Source: Humisphaera borealis | GTDB lineage: Bacteria > Planctomycetota > Phycisphaerae > Tepidisphaerales > Tepidisphaeraceae | DNA length: 64,000 nt | Direction of reading: 5' to 3' | NCBI RefSeq assembly: GCF_015169395.1 | Contig: NZ_CP063458.1 | Coordinates: forward strand, 6,014,001 to 6,078,000 | Shown here: positions 32,231-41,474 of the stretch, one piece after another | Layout of the letters: every line of letters starts with the position of its first letter | Position numbering within the stretch: position 1 is the stretch's first letter | Program-made: the position numbers and the translations under genes | Notes under the pieces: generated by a model | Seen by the model: the letters and a program-made list of their open reading frames with translations, nothing else | What the model was told of the DNA's origin: nothing | Databases searched by the model: none

Positions 32231-33325
32231 TCACTTCTTCACCGCGTCGCTCTTCACCTTCACCACCACCGGATAGTGATCGCTTGCAGTCCGAGCGAGT
32301 CCGGCGCGAAACACCTTGACGTCTGCGATCTGGTCCTTCATCGCGGGGGTCGCGACGACGTGATCGATGAAGCTGCGGAAGTCCGGCCGCCAGTAGCCGC
32401 CGAAGGAGATCTGCTTGTCGTCCACCAGCGCCTTGGTCGCCAGGATGAAACCGTCTTCCTTCGGCCCGACGAGCAGTTCGATCGCGTCGCCGCCGGCGAG
32501 TTTTTCGTACTCGTCCATGCCGAGTTCGTCGTTGGTGTCGCCCAGCAGCAGCACGTCGTCCGAATCGCCGCCGGCGGCCAGCTCCTTCATGATCGCGTGC
32601 GTACGCTTGGCCTCGCGGTTGCGCCACTCGGCCGCGGCCTTGCCGGCGGCATTCTTGCCTTCCAGCACCTTCGCCGTGATCGCTTCCTTCGGCTGGCCGG
32701 CGTTCTCCTTCTTGATCTCCGACTGCGCGGCGGCATCGAAATCGATCCGCTTGCTCTTCTGGTGCGTCGTGCCGACCCAGAAGCGGTAGCCGCTCGGCGT
32801 CTCAATCAGCACGAACGCCGGGCCACGGGCGAACAGCTTGTCGCCGCGCTCGTTGGGCGTCGGGTCCTTTTCTTCGTGGTACTTGTCGTTCTGCTTGATG
32901 ACCTTGAACCCCGGCTTGAGCAGCATGTTCAGGTGCTGGTTGCGCTCGCCGGTGTTGGTGGGAAAGGTGATCGCCGTCGCGTAGGCTTCACGGAGCCAGC
33001 GCTTGTTGAAGTACTCCAGGTTCGACTGCGTGCAGCCTTCCTGGATGACCAGGATGTCGGGGTTCACGTCGCGGTCGGTGATGACCTGCGCCGTCTCCCA
33101 GTTGTCCTCGTCATTCGCCTTCTTCACCGCCGCCAGCAACAGGCTGATGTTGGGGTCGTCCTTCTGCTCTTTCGTGAGCTTCTTACCGATCTCGAAACCC
33201 TCGAAATGGTCGTTGAAATGTTCGATGTTGTACGTGACGACGGTCACGACCTCCTCGGCTTTGGCCGAAGCGCCGATGAGGGCGACCATCAAGAGTGCAA
33301 TAAACGAGCGGCGAATCGGTTGCAT
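32231..33325 (-). CDS. Secreted endonuclease/exonuclease/phosphatase-family protein
   Basis: A 364-residue protein with a signal peptide ending AKA (residues about 1-22) and the EEP fold: VVTYNIEHFND, ILVIQEGCT (metal-binding Glu), VGTTHQKSKRID (catalytic His), LLLGDTNDELG (Asp/Asn pair) and ASDHYPVVV (terminal Asp-His). The substrate could be nucleic acid or a phospholipid or inositol headgroup; the sequence does not decide. It lies beside the DksA-type zinc finger gene on the same strand. Confidence 0.85.
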   Translation of the reverse strand: MQPIRRSFIALLMVALIGASAKAEEVVTVVTYNIEHFNDHFEGFEIGKKLTKEQKDDPNISLLLAAVKKANDEDNWETAQVITDRDVNPDILVIQEGCTQSNLEYFNKRWLREAYATAITFPTNTGERNQHLNMLLKPGFKVIKQNDKYHEEKDPTPNERGDKLFARGPAFVLIETPSGYRFWVGTTHQKSKRIDFDAAAQSEIKKENAGQPKEAITAKVLEGKNAAGKAAAEWRNREAKRTHAIMKELAAGGDSDDVLLLGDTNDELGMDEYEKLAGGDAIELLVGPKEDGFILATKALVDDKQISFGGYWRPDFRSFIDHVVATPAMKDQIADVKVFRAGLARTASDHYPVVVKVKSDAVKK

Positions 33326-33376
33326 GAACTCCTCGGTTGTGGGGCACCGATACTACCGCAACCGACACCGATCCGT

Positions 33377-33574
33377 TCAATCCTTCGGCGCAAAGCCATT
33401 TCGATTGATCGGGCTGGCTTCGCTCAGGTCCACCAGGCGCGGGTCGAACTTTTGAGGGTGCTTCGACGCACACTCGATGCAGGTCGTCACGCCGGGAAGG
33501 GCTTCCAGCCGGGCCTTGGCGATCGGCTTGCCGCAGAGGCTGCAGCGTTTGGTCGGGTTCTGGGTGAGTGACAT
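33377..33574 (-). CDS. DksA/TraR-type C4 zinc finger protein
   Basis: A 65-residue protein consisting almost only of the zinc finger: CSLCGKPIAKARLEALPGV then TCIECA. This is the DksA/TraR C-terminal module without the coiled coil. The ATG at 33574 has AAGGAG 6 nt upstream. It may bind RNA polymerase like TraR, but the missing coiled-coil tip makes that uncertain. Confidence 0.8.
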   Translation of the reverse strand: MSLTQNPTKRCSLCGKPIAKARLEALPGVTTCIECASKHPQKFDPRLVDLSEASPINRNGFAPKD

Positions 33575-33690
33575 GGTTGGCTCCTTTGCACGGAGATGAT
33601 AGGTCGTCAAACGGTCCGGCGGCCACCGTGATTGGTCAGCCCGAGAACACTTGACGCTAACTACACCGCGCTAACCGCGACGCTCTTTCC

Positions 33691-33711
33691 GGCGGGCAAT
33701 GCCCGCCCTAC
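33691..33711 (-). repeat. GTAGGG-headed hairpin (CGGGCANTGCCCG core) before mutS
   Basis: On the minus strand GTAGGG is followed by CGGGCATTGCCCGCC. It lies 14 bp before the chosen mutS start. The same element occurs at 38011-38031 before enolase. Confidence 0.85.
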
Positions 33712-33724
33712 ACTCGCGACCGGC

Positions 33725-36463
33725 ATGGACCGCAAGGACGAACAAGAACCCGAGAACGCGCCAGTCGGCGAACCTGCAAGCTCGTCGCTTCGCGAGGGAG
33801 AAGCTGCGCCTGAGCCTGCTGCGCCAACGAAACGAAAAGCTCCCTCCGTGGAGAAGAAACTCTCCCCGGCGATGCAGCAGTACCAGCAATTCAAGGCCCA
33901 GTACCCGGGCTACGTGCTGTTCTTTCGGATGGGGGATTTCTACGAGATGTTCTGGGACGACGCGAAGATCGCCGCCAAGGCGCTCGGCGTCGCCCTCACC
34001 AGCCGCAACAAGGGACAGCCGGACGAAATCCCGATGGCGGGAGTGCCGTTTCACGCGGTCGAGGCGTATCTTCGCAAGATGATCGCCGCCGGGCACAAGG
34101 TGGCGATTTGCGAGCAGATGGAGGACGCGGCGCTGGCCAAGGGCGTCGTGAAGCGCGACGTCGTCCGGCTGATGACGCCGGGCACGCTGACCGATGATCC
34201 ACTGCTCGACGGCCGCTCTGACAACTACCTTGCCGCCGTCGCGTTCAACGTCACCAAAGCCGACGGCTACCGGGCGTCGGTCTGCTGGGTGGAGCTCTCG
34301 ACCGGCGAATGCACCGCCGCGACCGGCGACGAGCGGCAGGTGCTCGACGAGATCAGCCGATTGCGGCCGGCGGAGGTTTTGGTGCCCGAGATGCCCAGCG
34401 GCCGCGAGCACGAGTTCGCCGACCGCATTCGCGCCGTTGGCGTCAAAGCGATCACCGCGCGGGCCGGCTGGCAGTTCACGCCGCACCATGCGAAGGAAGA
34501 GTTGCAGCGGCAGTGGCAGACGCATACCGCCGCCGGCTTCGGCTTCGCCGACGACGACCCGGCCGTCCTCGCGTGCGGCGCGATCCTCAGCTATCTCGCC
34601 GAGACACAAAAATCGGGCGTCGGCCATCTGCGGTCGCTCCGAAAACACACTGTCGACGACCATCTCTCGATCGACCCCGCGAGTTGGCGCAGCCTGGAAG
34701 TCGACCGCACGCTTCGCTCCGGCGGGACCGAAGGCACGCTGCTGTCGGCGCTCGATCGCACCCGCAGCGCGATGGGCGGCCGCCTGCTGCGGCAGTGGCT
34801 CCGCACGCCCTTGCGGGATATCGAGCACATTACCGCCCGGCAGGAGGCGATCGCCGCGTTTTTAGACTCGCCGGCCGCGCTCAAGAGCGTCATCGAAAAG
34901 CTCGACGACATCTGCGACATCGAGCGCATCGTCGGCCGGCTCGCGGTCAACCGCGTCGGCCCGCGCGATCTGGCGTCGCTCTCCCGCTGCCTGCAATCGA
35001 TGCCGGCACTGCTCGAAGTGCTCCAGGCGATGCCGCGATCGAAAGAGGTCGCACCGGAGCTGGCCAACCTCGCGTCGTTCTGCGGCGAGCAGGCGACGTT
35101 TCTGTCGTCGGCCGTCCTCCCTGACCCCGCACCGCACCTGCGCGAAGGGGGCGTCATCGCCCGCGGGTTCGATGCCGAGCTCGACCGGCTCAAGGAGCTG
35201 GCGAAGAACTCCGCCCAGTGGCTCAGCCAGTACCAGGTCCGGCTGTCGACCGAGACGAACATCCCTTCGCTGAAGGTGTCGTACAACAAGGTCTTCGGCT
35301 ACTACATCGAAGTCACCAACAGCCACAAGGACAAAGCGCCGATCGCCTGGACGCGCAAGCAGACGACGACCAATTCCGAGCGGTACATCACCGATGAGTT
35401 GAAGAAGTTCGAGAGCGAAGCGCTGACCGCGCAGGACCGCAGCGTCGCGTTGGAACAACAGCTCTTCGAAAAGGTGCGGCAAACGCTGCTGCCGTACGTC
35501 GAATCGTTCCAGGAGTTGGCGTTCGGGCTCGCGCGGGTGGATGTGCTGTCGTCGCTGGCGGCGCTGGCGAGCGAACGCCGCTACTGCCGCCCGGCGGTGG
35601 TGCCGCAGCGCGTGCTGGAGATCATCGACGGCCGGCATCCCGTGCTCGACCAACAACTCGGCAGCGAGTTCGTCGCCAACGACACGCGGTTCGCCGAGGG
35701 GGACACGCTGTCGCTCATCACCGGGCCGAACATGGCTGGTAAGAGCACCTACATCCGGCAGGTCGCCCTCATCACGCTGCTGGCCCAAGTCGGCAGCTAC
35801 GTGCCGGCCAAGAGCGCGACGGTGGGCGTCGCCGATCGGCTGTTCACCCGCATCGGCGCCAGTGACGAGCTGCACGCCGGGCAGTCGACCTTCATGGTCG
35901 AGATGACCGAGACCGCCAACATCCTGAACAACGCGACCGACCGCAGCCTGGTCGTGCTCGACGAGATCGGCCGGGGCACGAGCACGCTCGACGGCCTTTC
36001 GCTCGCCTGGGCGATTTCCGAGCACATCGCCGGCACGGTGCGCTGCCGCACGCTGTTCGCGACGCACTACCACGAACTGACGGATCTGTCCGACCGATTC
36101 AAAGGCGTGCGGAATCTGAACGTGGCAGTCCGCGAGTGGGAAGACCAGGTCATCTTCCTGCACAGAATCGTCGAAGGCGGCACCGATCGCAGCTACGGCA
36201 TCCACGTCGCAAGACTGGCCGGCGTACCGCGGAATGTCCTGGAACGCGCCCGCCAGTTGCTTGGCGAACTGGCCGTCCATCACACGGCCCACACAAGGCC
36301 GCTGCGATCGAAGAACAAGCCGATCGACGAGAACCAGTTGCCGCTGTTCGCCGACCCGAGCAAGGAGGTCATAGGCGAGCTGGCGGCGGTCGACATCAAC
36401 GCGATGACGCCGATGCAGGCGCTGGAGATGCTTGGAAAATTGAAGGGGAAGTTGGGGAAATGA
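33725..36463 (+). CDS. mutS: DNA mismatch repair protein MutS
   Basis: A 912-residue mismatch sensor. After a 45-residue low-complexity leader, domain I starts with MQQYQQFKAQYPG and contains GDFYEMF, the Phe-x-Glu mismatch-binding motif. The lever and clamp regions follow. The ATPase has Walker A GPNMAGKSTYIRQ, SIGASDELHAGQSTFMVEM-like motifs, Walker B VVLDEIGRGTSTLDG and the ATHYHEL switch. The upstream ATG at 33632 would translate a GTAGGG hairpin (FPAGNARP), so I prefer 33725. mutL is not in the window. Confidence 0.95.
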   Translation: MDRKDEQEPENAPVGEPASSSLREGEAAPEPAAPTKRKAPSVEKKLSPAMQQYQQFKAQYPGYVLFFRMGDFYEMFWDDAKIAAKALGVALTSRNKGQPDEIPMAGVPFHAVEAYLRKMIAAGHKVAICEQMEDAALAKGVVKRDVVRLMTPGTLTDDPLLDGRSDNYLAAVAFNVTKADGYRASVCWVELSTGECTAATGDERQVLDEISRLRPAEVLVPEMPSGREHEFADRIRAVGVKAITARAGWQFTPHHAKEELQRQWQTHTAAGFGFADDDPAVLACGAILSYLAETQKSGVGHLRSLRKHTVDDHLSIDPASWRSLEVDRTLRSGGTEGTLLSALDRTRSAMGGRLLRQWLRTPLRDIEHITARQEAIAAFLDSPAALKSVIEKLDDICDIERIVGRLAVNRVGPRDLASLSRCLQSMPALLEVLQAMPRSKEVAPELANLASFCGEQATFLSSAVLPDPAPHLREGGVIARGFDAELDRLKELAKNSAQWLSQYQVRLSTETNIPSLKVSYNKVFGYYIEVTNSHKDKAPIAWTRKQTTTNSERYITDELKKFESEALTAQDRSVALEQQLFEKVRQTLLPYVESFQELAFGLARVDVLSSLAALASERRYCRPAVVPQRVLEIIDGRHPVLDQQLGSEFVANDTRFAEGDTLSLITGPNMAGKSTYIRQVALITLLAQVGSYVPAKSATVGVADRLFTRIGASDELHAGQSTFMVEMTETANILNNATDRSLVVLDEIGRGTSTLDGLSLAWAISEHIAGTVRCRTLFATHYHELTDLSDRFKGVRNLNVAVREWEDQVIFLHRIVEGGTDRSYGIHVARLAGVPRNVLERARQLLGELAVHHTAHTRPLRSKNKPIDENQLPLFADPSKEVIGELAAVDINAMTPMQALEMLGKLKGKLGK

Positions 36464-36488
36464 CCTGAGCCGGTGCGGCAGCGCCGGT

Positions 36489-36655
36489 GGGGCAGGCATT
36501 CTTGCCTGCCTCGCATGACCGAGTGCCGGGCATTCCTGCCCGGTCGAGGTCATGCGAAACAACTGCCAATCGCCGTCCAGTTACGGTCCCGCTCAACCCG
36601 GCAAGAATGCCGGGGTCGCGAGCCCGCGGCAGACAATAATGTCTGCCCCACTATG
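36489..36655. repeat. Cluster of four short related hairpins, mutS-eno gap
   Basis: Four hairpins follow each other: GCAGGCATTCTTGCCTGC, CCGGGCATTCCTGCCCGG, CCGGCAAGAATGCCGGGG and GGCAGACAATAATGTCTGCC. All use a GGCA-NNN-TGCC plan with related loops. The two flanking genes converge here, so they may serve as bidirectional terminators, though none has a long T-tract. Confidence 0.8.
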
Positions 36656-36675
36656 ACACCTTTTCCATGGTGGGC

Positions 36676-37992
<1,317 letters not shown>

Positions 37993-38010
37993 GGTTTGCG
38001 ACGGCTTCAG

Positions 38011-38031
38011 GTAGGGCGGGCACTGCCCGCC
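38011..38031 (+). repeat. GTAGGG-headed hairpin (CGGGCACTGCCCG core) before eno
   Basis: GTAGGG followed by CGGGCACTGCCCGCC, 19 bp upstream of the enolase start on the opposite strand. It is a sister copy of 33691-33711. Confidence 0.85.
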
Positions 38032-38163
38032 GAGGGAAAACGTGACTGCGTGGAGAGGATACACGGATCGCGAGTCGTTTCGCAGGGGTCGGATTGCTGT
38101 GCGACATCCATCGCTCGCGGCTAACCATTTGACTTTCGATCGATGCGACTCCAACGTGACGTC

Positions 38164-38529
38164 ATGCCCTTCCAGATCGCCTCCGTCCGCAAGTTCTGCG
38201 CCGCCCACGCCCTCAAGCTTTACGACGGCTCGATGGAGCCCGTCCACGGTCACAACTGGCGCGTGCAGGTCCGCGTGTCGGCCGACAAACTCGACGCGAT
38301 CGGCGTCGTGATGGACTTTCACGAACTCGAACACCTGATCGACCAGCTCGTCGTCCCGTGGCACAACCGGCACCTCAACGAGTGCCCGCCGTTCACGACC
38401 GAGCTCAACCCGACCGCGGAAAACGTGGCGTTCCACATCGGCCGATCGCTCAAGCTGCCATCAGGCGTGACGCTGCTGTCGGTCGAAGTGTGGGAGACGG
38501 ATGAGAACTCGGCGCTCTTCGAGCTTTGA
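38164..38529 (+). CDS. PTPS/QueD-family tetrahydropterin enzyme, PTPS-III-like active site
   Basis: A 121-residue tunnelling-fold enzyme. Zinc ligands are His15 (FCAAHAL) and His28/His30 (HGHNW). MDFHELEHLID, WHNRHLN and NPTAENVA are family motifs. QueD and classic PTPS have a catalytic Cys four residues before HGH; here that place is Met24 and the motif reads Glu25-Pro-Val-His-Gly-His. An ExxHGH motif is reported for PTPS-III proteins that replace dihydroneopterin aldolase (FolB) in folate synthesis. Cys12 lies elsewhere (FCAAH). It could thus act in folate or queuosine synthesis; the motif favours folate. Confidence 0.8.
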   Translation: MPFQIASVRKFCAAHALKLYDGSMEPVHGHNWRVQVRVSADKLDAIGVVMDFHELEHLIDQLVVPWHNRHLNECPPFTTELNPTAENVAFHIGRSLKLPSGVTLLSVEVWETDENSALFEL

Positions 38530-38592
38530 TTGTTGAATGTGCATTGGTGGCGGTCAAAGGTGCAGTGGTGTCGAACTGCGCCCATCGTCTCA

Positions 38593-38732
38593 TTGTCATC
38601 CTGAGGTACCCCGAAGGACCTGGTGTCCCAGCCGGGAAAACTTTCGAACGCCTTTCAGCGATGGAGTGCATTCCGACGCCTGATCCGTGACTCCAGTTCT
38701 ACAAGGTCCTTCGGAGTACCTCAGGATGACAG
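38593..38732. repeat. TGTCATCCTGAGG inverted repeat
   Basis: Arms 38593-38625 and 38700-38732 (33 bp, few mismatches) contain GTCATCCTGAGGTAC and CGAAGGACC. The 74-bp spacer holds no gene. It lies between the PTPS gene and the convergent epimerase. A lone diverged TCATCCTGAG word occurs at about 55798. Confidence 0.88.
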
Positions 38733-38760
38733 TGGTGGCGGGGGCACGGCCTCGGAGGGC

Positions 38761-39636
38761 TCACACATCCTGCCTCATGCCAGACTTCGCGAACCCGTCC
38801 GTCAGATCGTGCTTCATCAGCTTGCCGGCAAAGTCGTACGCCGCCAGACCCGGAACGATCGTGAACGCATCGTCCACCGGCGCGTAGCCCAGGATCTCCC
38901 GGGCGTCGCTGATGTCGAGCCGGTTGAACGCGTTGTTGCTCAGCACATTGAACACGCCCCAGCGAACGTGCCTCGCCGCGATGCATCGGTCGAGCATCTG
39001 GTTCATGTCGCGCGGGCTGATCCAACTGTCGGCGATATTCGCGGCGTCTTTGTTCTCCAGAGCGCTCGCCGGCTGGAACGCGCCGATCCGCAGCGCGATC
39101 ACCGACATCCCTTCCTGCTCAGCCAGGTACCGGCCGAGCGCTTCGCCGAAACACTTGCTGACGCCATACAGATCGCCGGGGTTTGGCGGCTCGGCGGTGT
39201 GGGATTGCCGGGTCGGTCCGAACCCACCGACCGCATGAATGCTCGATGCGTAAATCACCAGCCGAACGCCCGCCGACTTCGCCGCCGCCATCACGTTGTA
39301 CGTGCCGACGATGTTCGCCGGCAGCAGGCTGTCCCAGGTCGCGTTGGGGCTCGGGTCGCCGGCGAGATGGATCACCGTATCGATGCCCCGGCAGGCGTCC
39401 TTCAGTCGCGGCAGGTCGCTCAGATCGGCCTCGACCACCTCGCCCAACGCGGCGTGCTTCGGGCCGAGTTCGTCGCGCTTGCCCGGCCGAATCATCAGCC
39501 GCAGGGCGTACGTCGACGTGCCGTGCTCGCAGAACGCCCGACCGATGTTGCCGGCTGAGCCGGTCACCAGCACGGACAGGCGGTCGGCAGAGCCAGGGGG
39601 AAACGGTTGGGAATGGAGCGTGAAAGACTGCGACAT
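38761..39636 (-). CDS. NAD-dependent epimerase/dehydratase, uronate dehydrogenase-like
   Basis: A 291-residue extended SDR. The NAD motif is VTGSAGNIGRAF, followed by DTVIHLAGDPSPNATWDSLL, ANIVGTYNVMAAAKSAGV, ASSIHAVGG and the catalytic YGVSK. The GDPSPNATW and LYGVSKCFGEALGRY stretches resemble uronate dehydrogenases, which oxidise galacturonate or glucuronate to the lactone. The substrate assignment is an inference. A first-residue extension of about 18 residues makes the start uncertain. Confidence 0.82.
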   Translation of the reverse strand: MSQSFTLHSQPFPPGSADRLSVLVTGSAGNIGRAFCEHGTSTYALRLMIRPGKRDELGPKHAALGEVVEADLSDLPRLKDACRGIDTVIHLAGDPSPNATWDSLLPANIVGTYNVMAAAKSAGVRLVIYASSIHAVGGFGPTRQSHTAEPPNPGDLYGVSKCFGEALGRYLAEQEGMSVIALRIGAFQPASALENKDAANIADSWISPRDMNQMLDRCIAARHVRWGVFNVLSNNAFNRLDISDAREILGYAPVDDAFTIVPGLAAYDFAGKLMKHDLTDGFAKSGMRQDV

Positions 39637-39732
39637 GGTGCGTCCACCAGTACCGCCGGCTCCGCCGAGCGCGAACCCGAATAATTCACCACGGAGTTCA
39701 TCATGAAGCCGTCGGCACCCGCGAACGCTCGT

Positions 39733-40257
39733 CTACGCCCGCCGTCGCTCCCACCGCCACACCAGGCCGTCCTCGGGATCGACGATCTCCCCGATCTGCG
39801 TGAAGCCGCACTTGGCCAGGATGCTGGTCGAGGCGTTGTGCTCGGGCATCGTGTGGGCCCGGATCACCCGCACCTTGGGGTTGGCGAACGCGAAACCAAT
39901 CGCCGCCTCGGCGGCCTCGCCGGCGTAGCCCTGACCCTGGTGAACCGGCACGATGCCGTAAGCGATCTCGACCGTGCCATTCGCATCCGGCGGGCCCTTG
40001 AACCCCACGCTGCCGATCGCCTCGTTCGAGTCACGCAGGATGATCGCAAACCCGTACTGCCACGGGTCGGCCCCGTCCGATTCCCGCAACTGATCCACGT
40101 ACGATTGCGAAACATCCTCCGAGACGAAGAAGTCGCGCAGGCCCTCGGCAGCCCGCAGGCCCGAGACCTTGGCGTATCGCTCTTCGCTCTCCATCAGCGC
40201 CAGCAGGTTGACCGGAAGGCTCGGCCGCAGCACGAGCCTGTTCGTTTCCATGTTCAT
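39733..40257 (-). CDS. GNAT-family N-acetyltransferase (RimJ/RimL type)
   Basis: A 174-residue acetyl-CoA-dependent transferase. It starts MNMETNRLVLRP, the usual RimJ-like opening. IGSVGFKGPPDANGTVEIAYG is the central strand pair and HQGQGYAGEAAEAAIGFAF the acetyl-CoA-binding A motif. The ATG at 40257 has GAGG 6 nt upstream. It lies 38 bp after the next minus-strand gene. The substrate is unknown. Confidence 0.88.
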   Translation of the reverse strand: MNMETNRLVLRPSLPVNLLALMESEERYAKVSGLRAAEGLRDFFVSEDVSQSYVDQLRESDGADPWQYGFAIILRDSNEAIGSVGFKGPPDANGTVEIAYGIVPVHQGQGYAGEAAEAAIGFAFANPKVRVIRAHTMPEHNASTSILAKCGFTQIGEIVDPEDGLVWRWERRRA

Positions 40258-40295
40258 GCGAGTCCTCACGTATAGGCGATAGCCGCGACCGACCC

Positions 40296-40886
40296 TCAGG
40301 CCCGCCGCAGCGTCTCCTCGAACAGCGCCGCCCACTCCATCCGTTGGAGCCGGACAACCGCCGAGCGGAGCGGCGCATCGGCGGGCAGATCCTCGGCCTC
40401 TTCGGCCAGATCGACCAGAGCATACCCGTCCCGCCCGCCGCCCAGCAGCCGGCTGAGCTCGGCGTTCTCCGGCGACGACGGCAAACCCGCCACCGCCGCC
40501 CGAAATCGCGCATGCGCCGGATGCCCGCCACACCGGGCATACCAGTACTTGGCGTTGGAGAAATCTCCCTCGCGGCGGTGCATGATCGCGTGCCAGAACG
40601 AACCCGTGCTCGACTCAATCGACTGCGACAGCGTGTGCGATTCGTCCAGCCAGTCGTGCCACAACCACAGCCCGGCGAGCAGTGCCCCGGCGACTTCCGG
40701 CCGGCCGGCAGGGCGGGCCAGCACATCCCCGGCCGTCATCGCCGACAGCAGTTTTTTGCCCTCGGCCGATCCACCGCCGCGAACGACCAACCGCTGGTAC
40801 GCAACGGCCGCGTCGGCCCGAAGCACCGCGACCGCCGCCGGGGACAGCAGCGCGGCCGAAGTCGAAGTTAAAGGGATGTCTGCCAT
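40296..40886 (-). CDS. Conserved-looking hypothetical protein
   Basis: A 196-residue, mainly alpha-helical protein without signal or membrane segment. The middle is rich in Trp/His and looks like an active or binding site: LWLWHDWLDESHTLSQ, TGSFWHAIMHRREGDFSNA, KYWYARCGGHP. I recall similar FWHAIMHRRE proteins in other bacteria but no established function. It probably shares a transcript with the GNAT gene. Confidence 0.7.
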   Translation of the reverse strand: MADIPLTSTSAALLSPAAVAVLRADAAVAYQRLVVRGGGSAEGKKLLSAMTAGDVLARPAGRPEVAGALLAGLWLWHDWLDESHTLSQSIESSTGSFWHAIMHRREGDFSNAKYWYARCGGHPAHARFRAAVAGLPSSPENAELSRLLGGGRDGYALVDLAEEAEDLPADAPLRSAVVRLQRMEWAALFEETLRRA

Positions 40887-40972
40887 GGTCGGTCGTCCGT
40901 TCGACCCGAAAGTTAACCGCAGGCCCCGTTTCTGGGTAGAACCGGGACATTCCCAGCTAGCTCGGATTATTC

Positions 40973-41118
40973 ACCACGGAGGACACAGAGTTCACGGAGA
41001 GGAACAAGGAGAAGAGACTTATGAACGACTTGAGCTATTCATTCGACTTGCAGGTTGCGCCAATCACATTCGGGCAAGGTCTCCGCGATTCCTCCGTGTT
41101 CTCAGTGTCCTCCGTCGC
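40973..41118. repeat. CACGGAGGACACAGAG-word inverted repeat
   Basis: The left arm (40973-41016) is ACCACGGAGGACACAGAG and TTCACGGAGAGG words; the right arm (41081-41118) is CTCCGCGATTCCTCCGTG and TTCTCAGTGTCCTCCGT. Similar words appear singly at about 4699-4740 and 51843-51872. The 378-bp gap around it has no protein gene. Confidence 0.8.
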
Positions 41119-41221
41119 GGGCCTGTATTTTCCGGGTTAGCGGCCGATGTGGGCGCGAAGCCGGTCAGGATGCGTTGCCGGGAGATGTTGGGCCACTGTC
41201 CGAATGTCCCGATCGCCGCAG

Positions 41222-41249
41222 TTGCATCCGGTTCATTCCGGGATATACT
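41222..41249 (+). promoter_or_regulatory. Promoter of tRNA-Phe
   Basis: TTGCAT (41222-41227) and TATACT (41244-41249) are 16 bp apart. The predicted start is about 9 nt before the mature tRNA 5' end. Confidence 0.7.
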
Positions 41250-41264
41250 CTCCGACCCGGTTGA

Positions 41265-41337
41265 GGGCAGATAGCTCAGCTGGTAGAGCAATGGATTGAA
41301 AATCCATGTGTCGCCGGTTCGATCCCGGCTCTGCCCA
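41265..41337 (+). tRNA. tRNA-Phe (GAA)
   Basis: A complete cloverleaf of 73 nt: acceptor GGGCAGA/TCTGCCC, D arm GCTC/GAGC, anticodon arm ATGGA-TTGAAAA-TCCAT with anticodon GAA, T arm GCCGG-TTCGATC-CCGGC, and discriminator A. The CCA end is not encoded. Confidence 0.97.
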
Positions 41338-41367
41338 CTTGGGACACCGTCCCGCAAGTCCGCGAAC

Positions 41368-41400
41368 AACCCCCGGTTTTTAGCCGGGGGTTCTTCGTTG
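41368..41400 (+). terminator. Hairpin terminator after tRNA-Phe
   Basis: AACCCCCGG (41368-41376) pairs with CCGGGGGTT (41384-41392) around a TTTTTAG loop, followed by CTTCGTTG. The stem is strong and the T-tract weak. Its position 30 nt after the tRNA supports the call. Confidence 0.65.
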
Positions 41401-41474
41401 AATCGGACAGTTCTCGGGGCACCCGGTCCACGGTCGCCGGCAGGCCGCGTCACCGACGCGGGGCGACGGGCTTG

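Noticed and set aside
37993-38436. An N-terminal extension of enolase
   Set aside because: Enolases start with the conserved IxxIxAREILDSRG segment, which is at 37992. The extension runs antisense to the PTPS-family gene.
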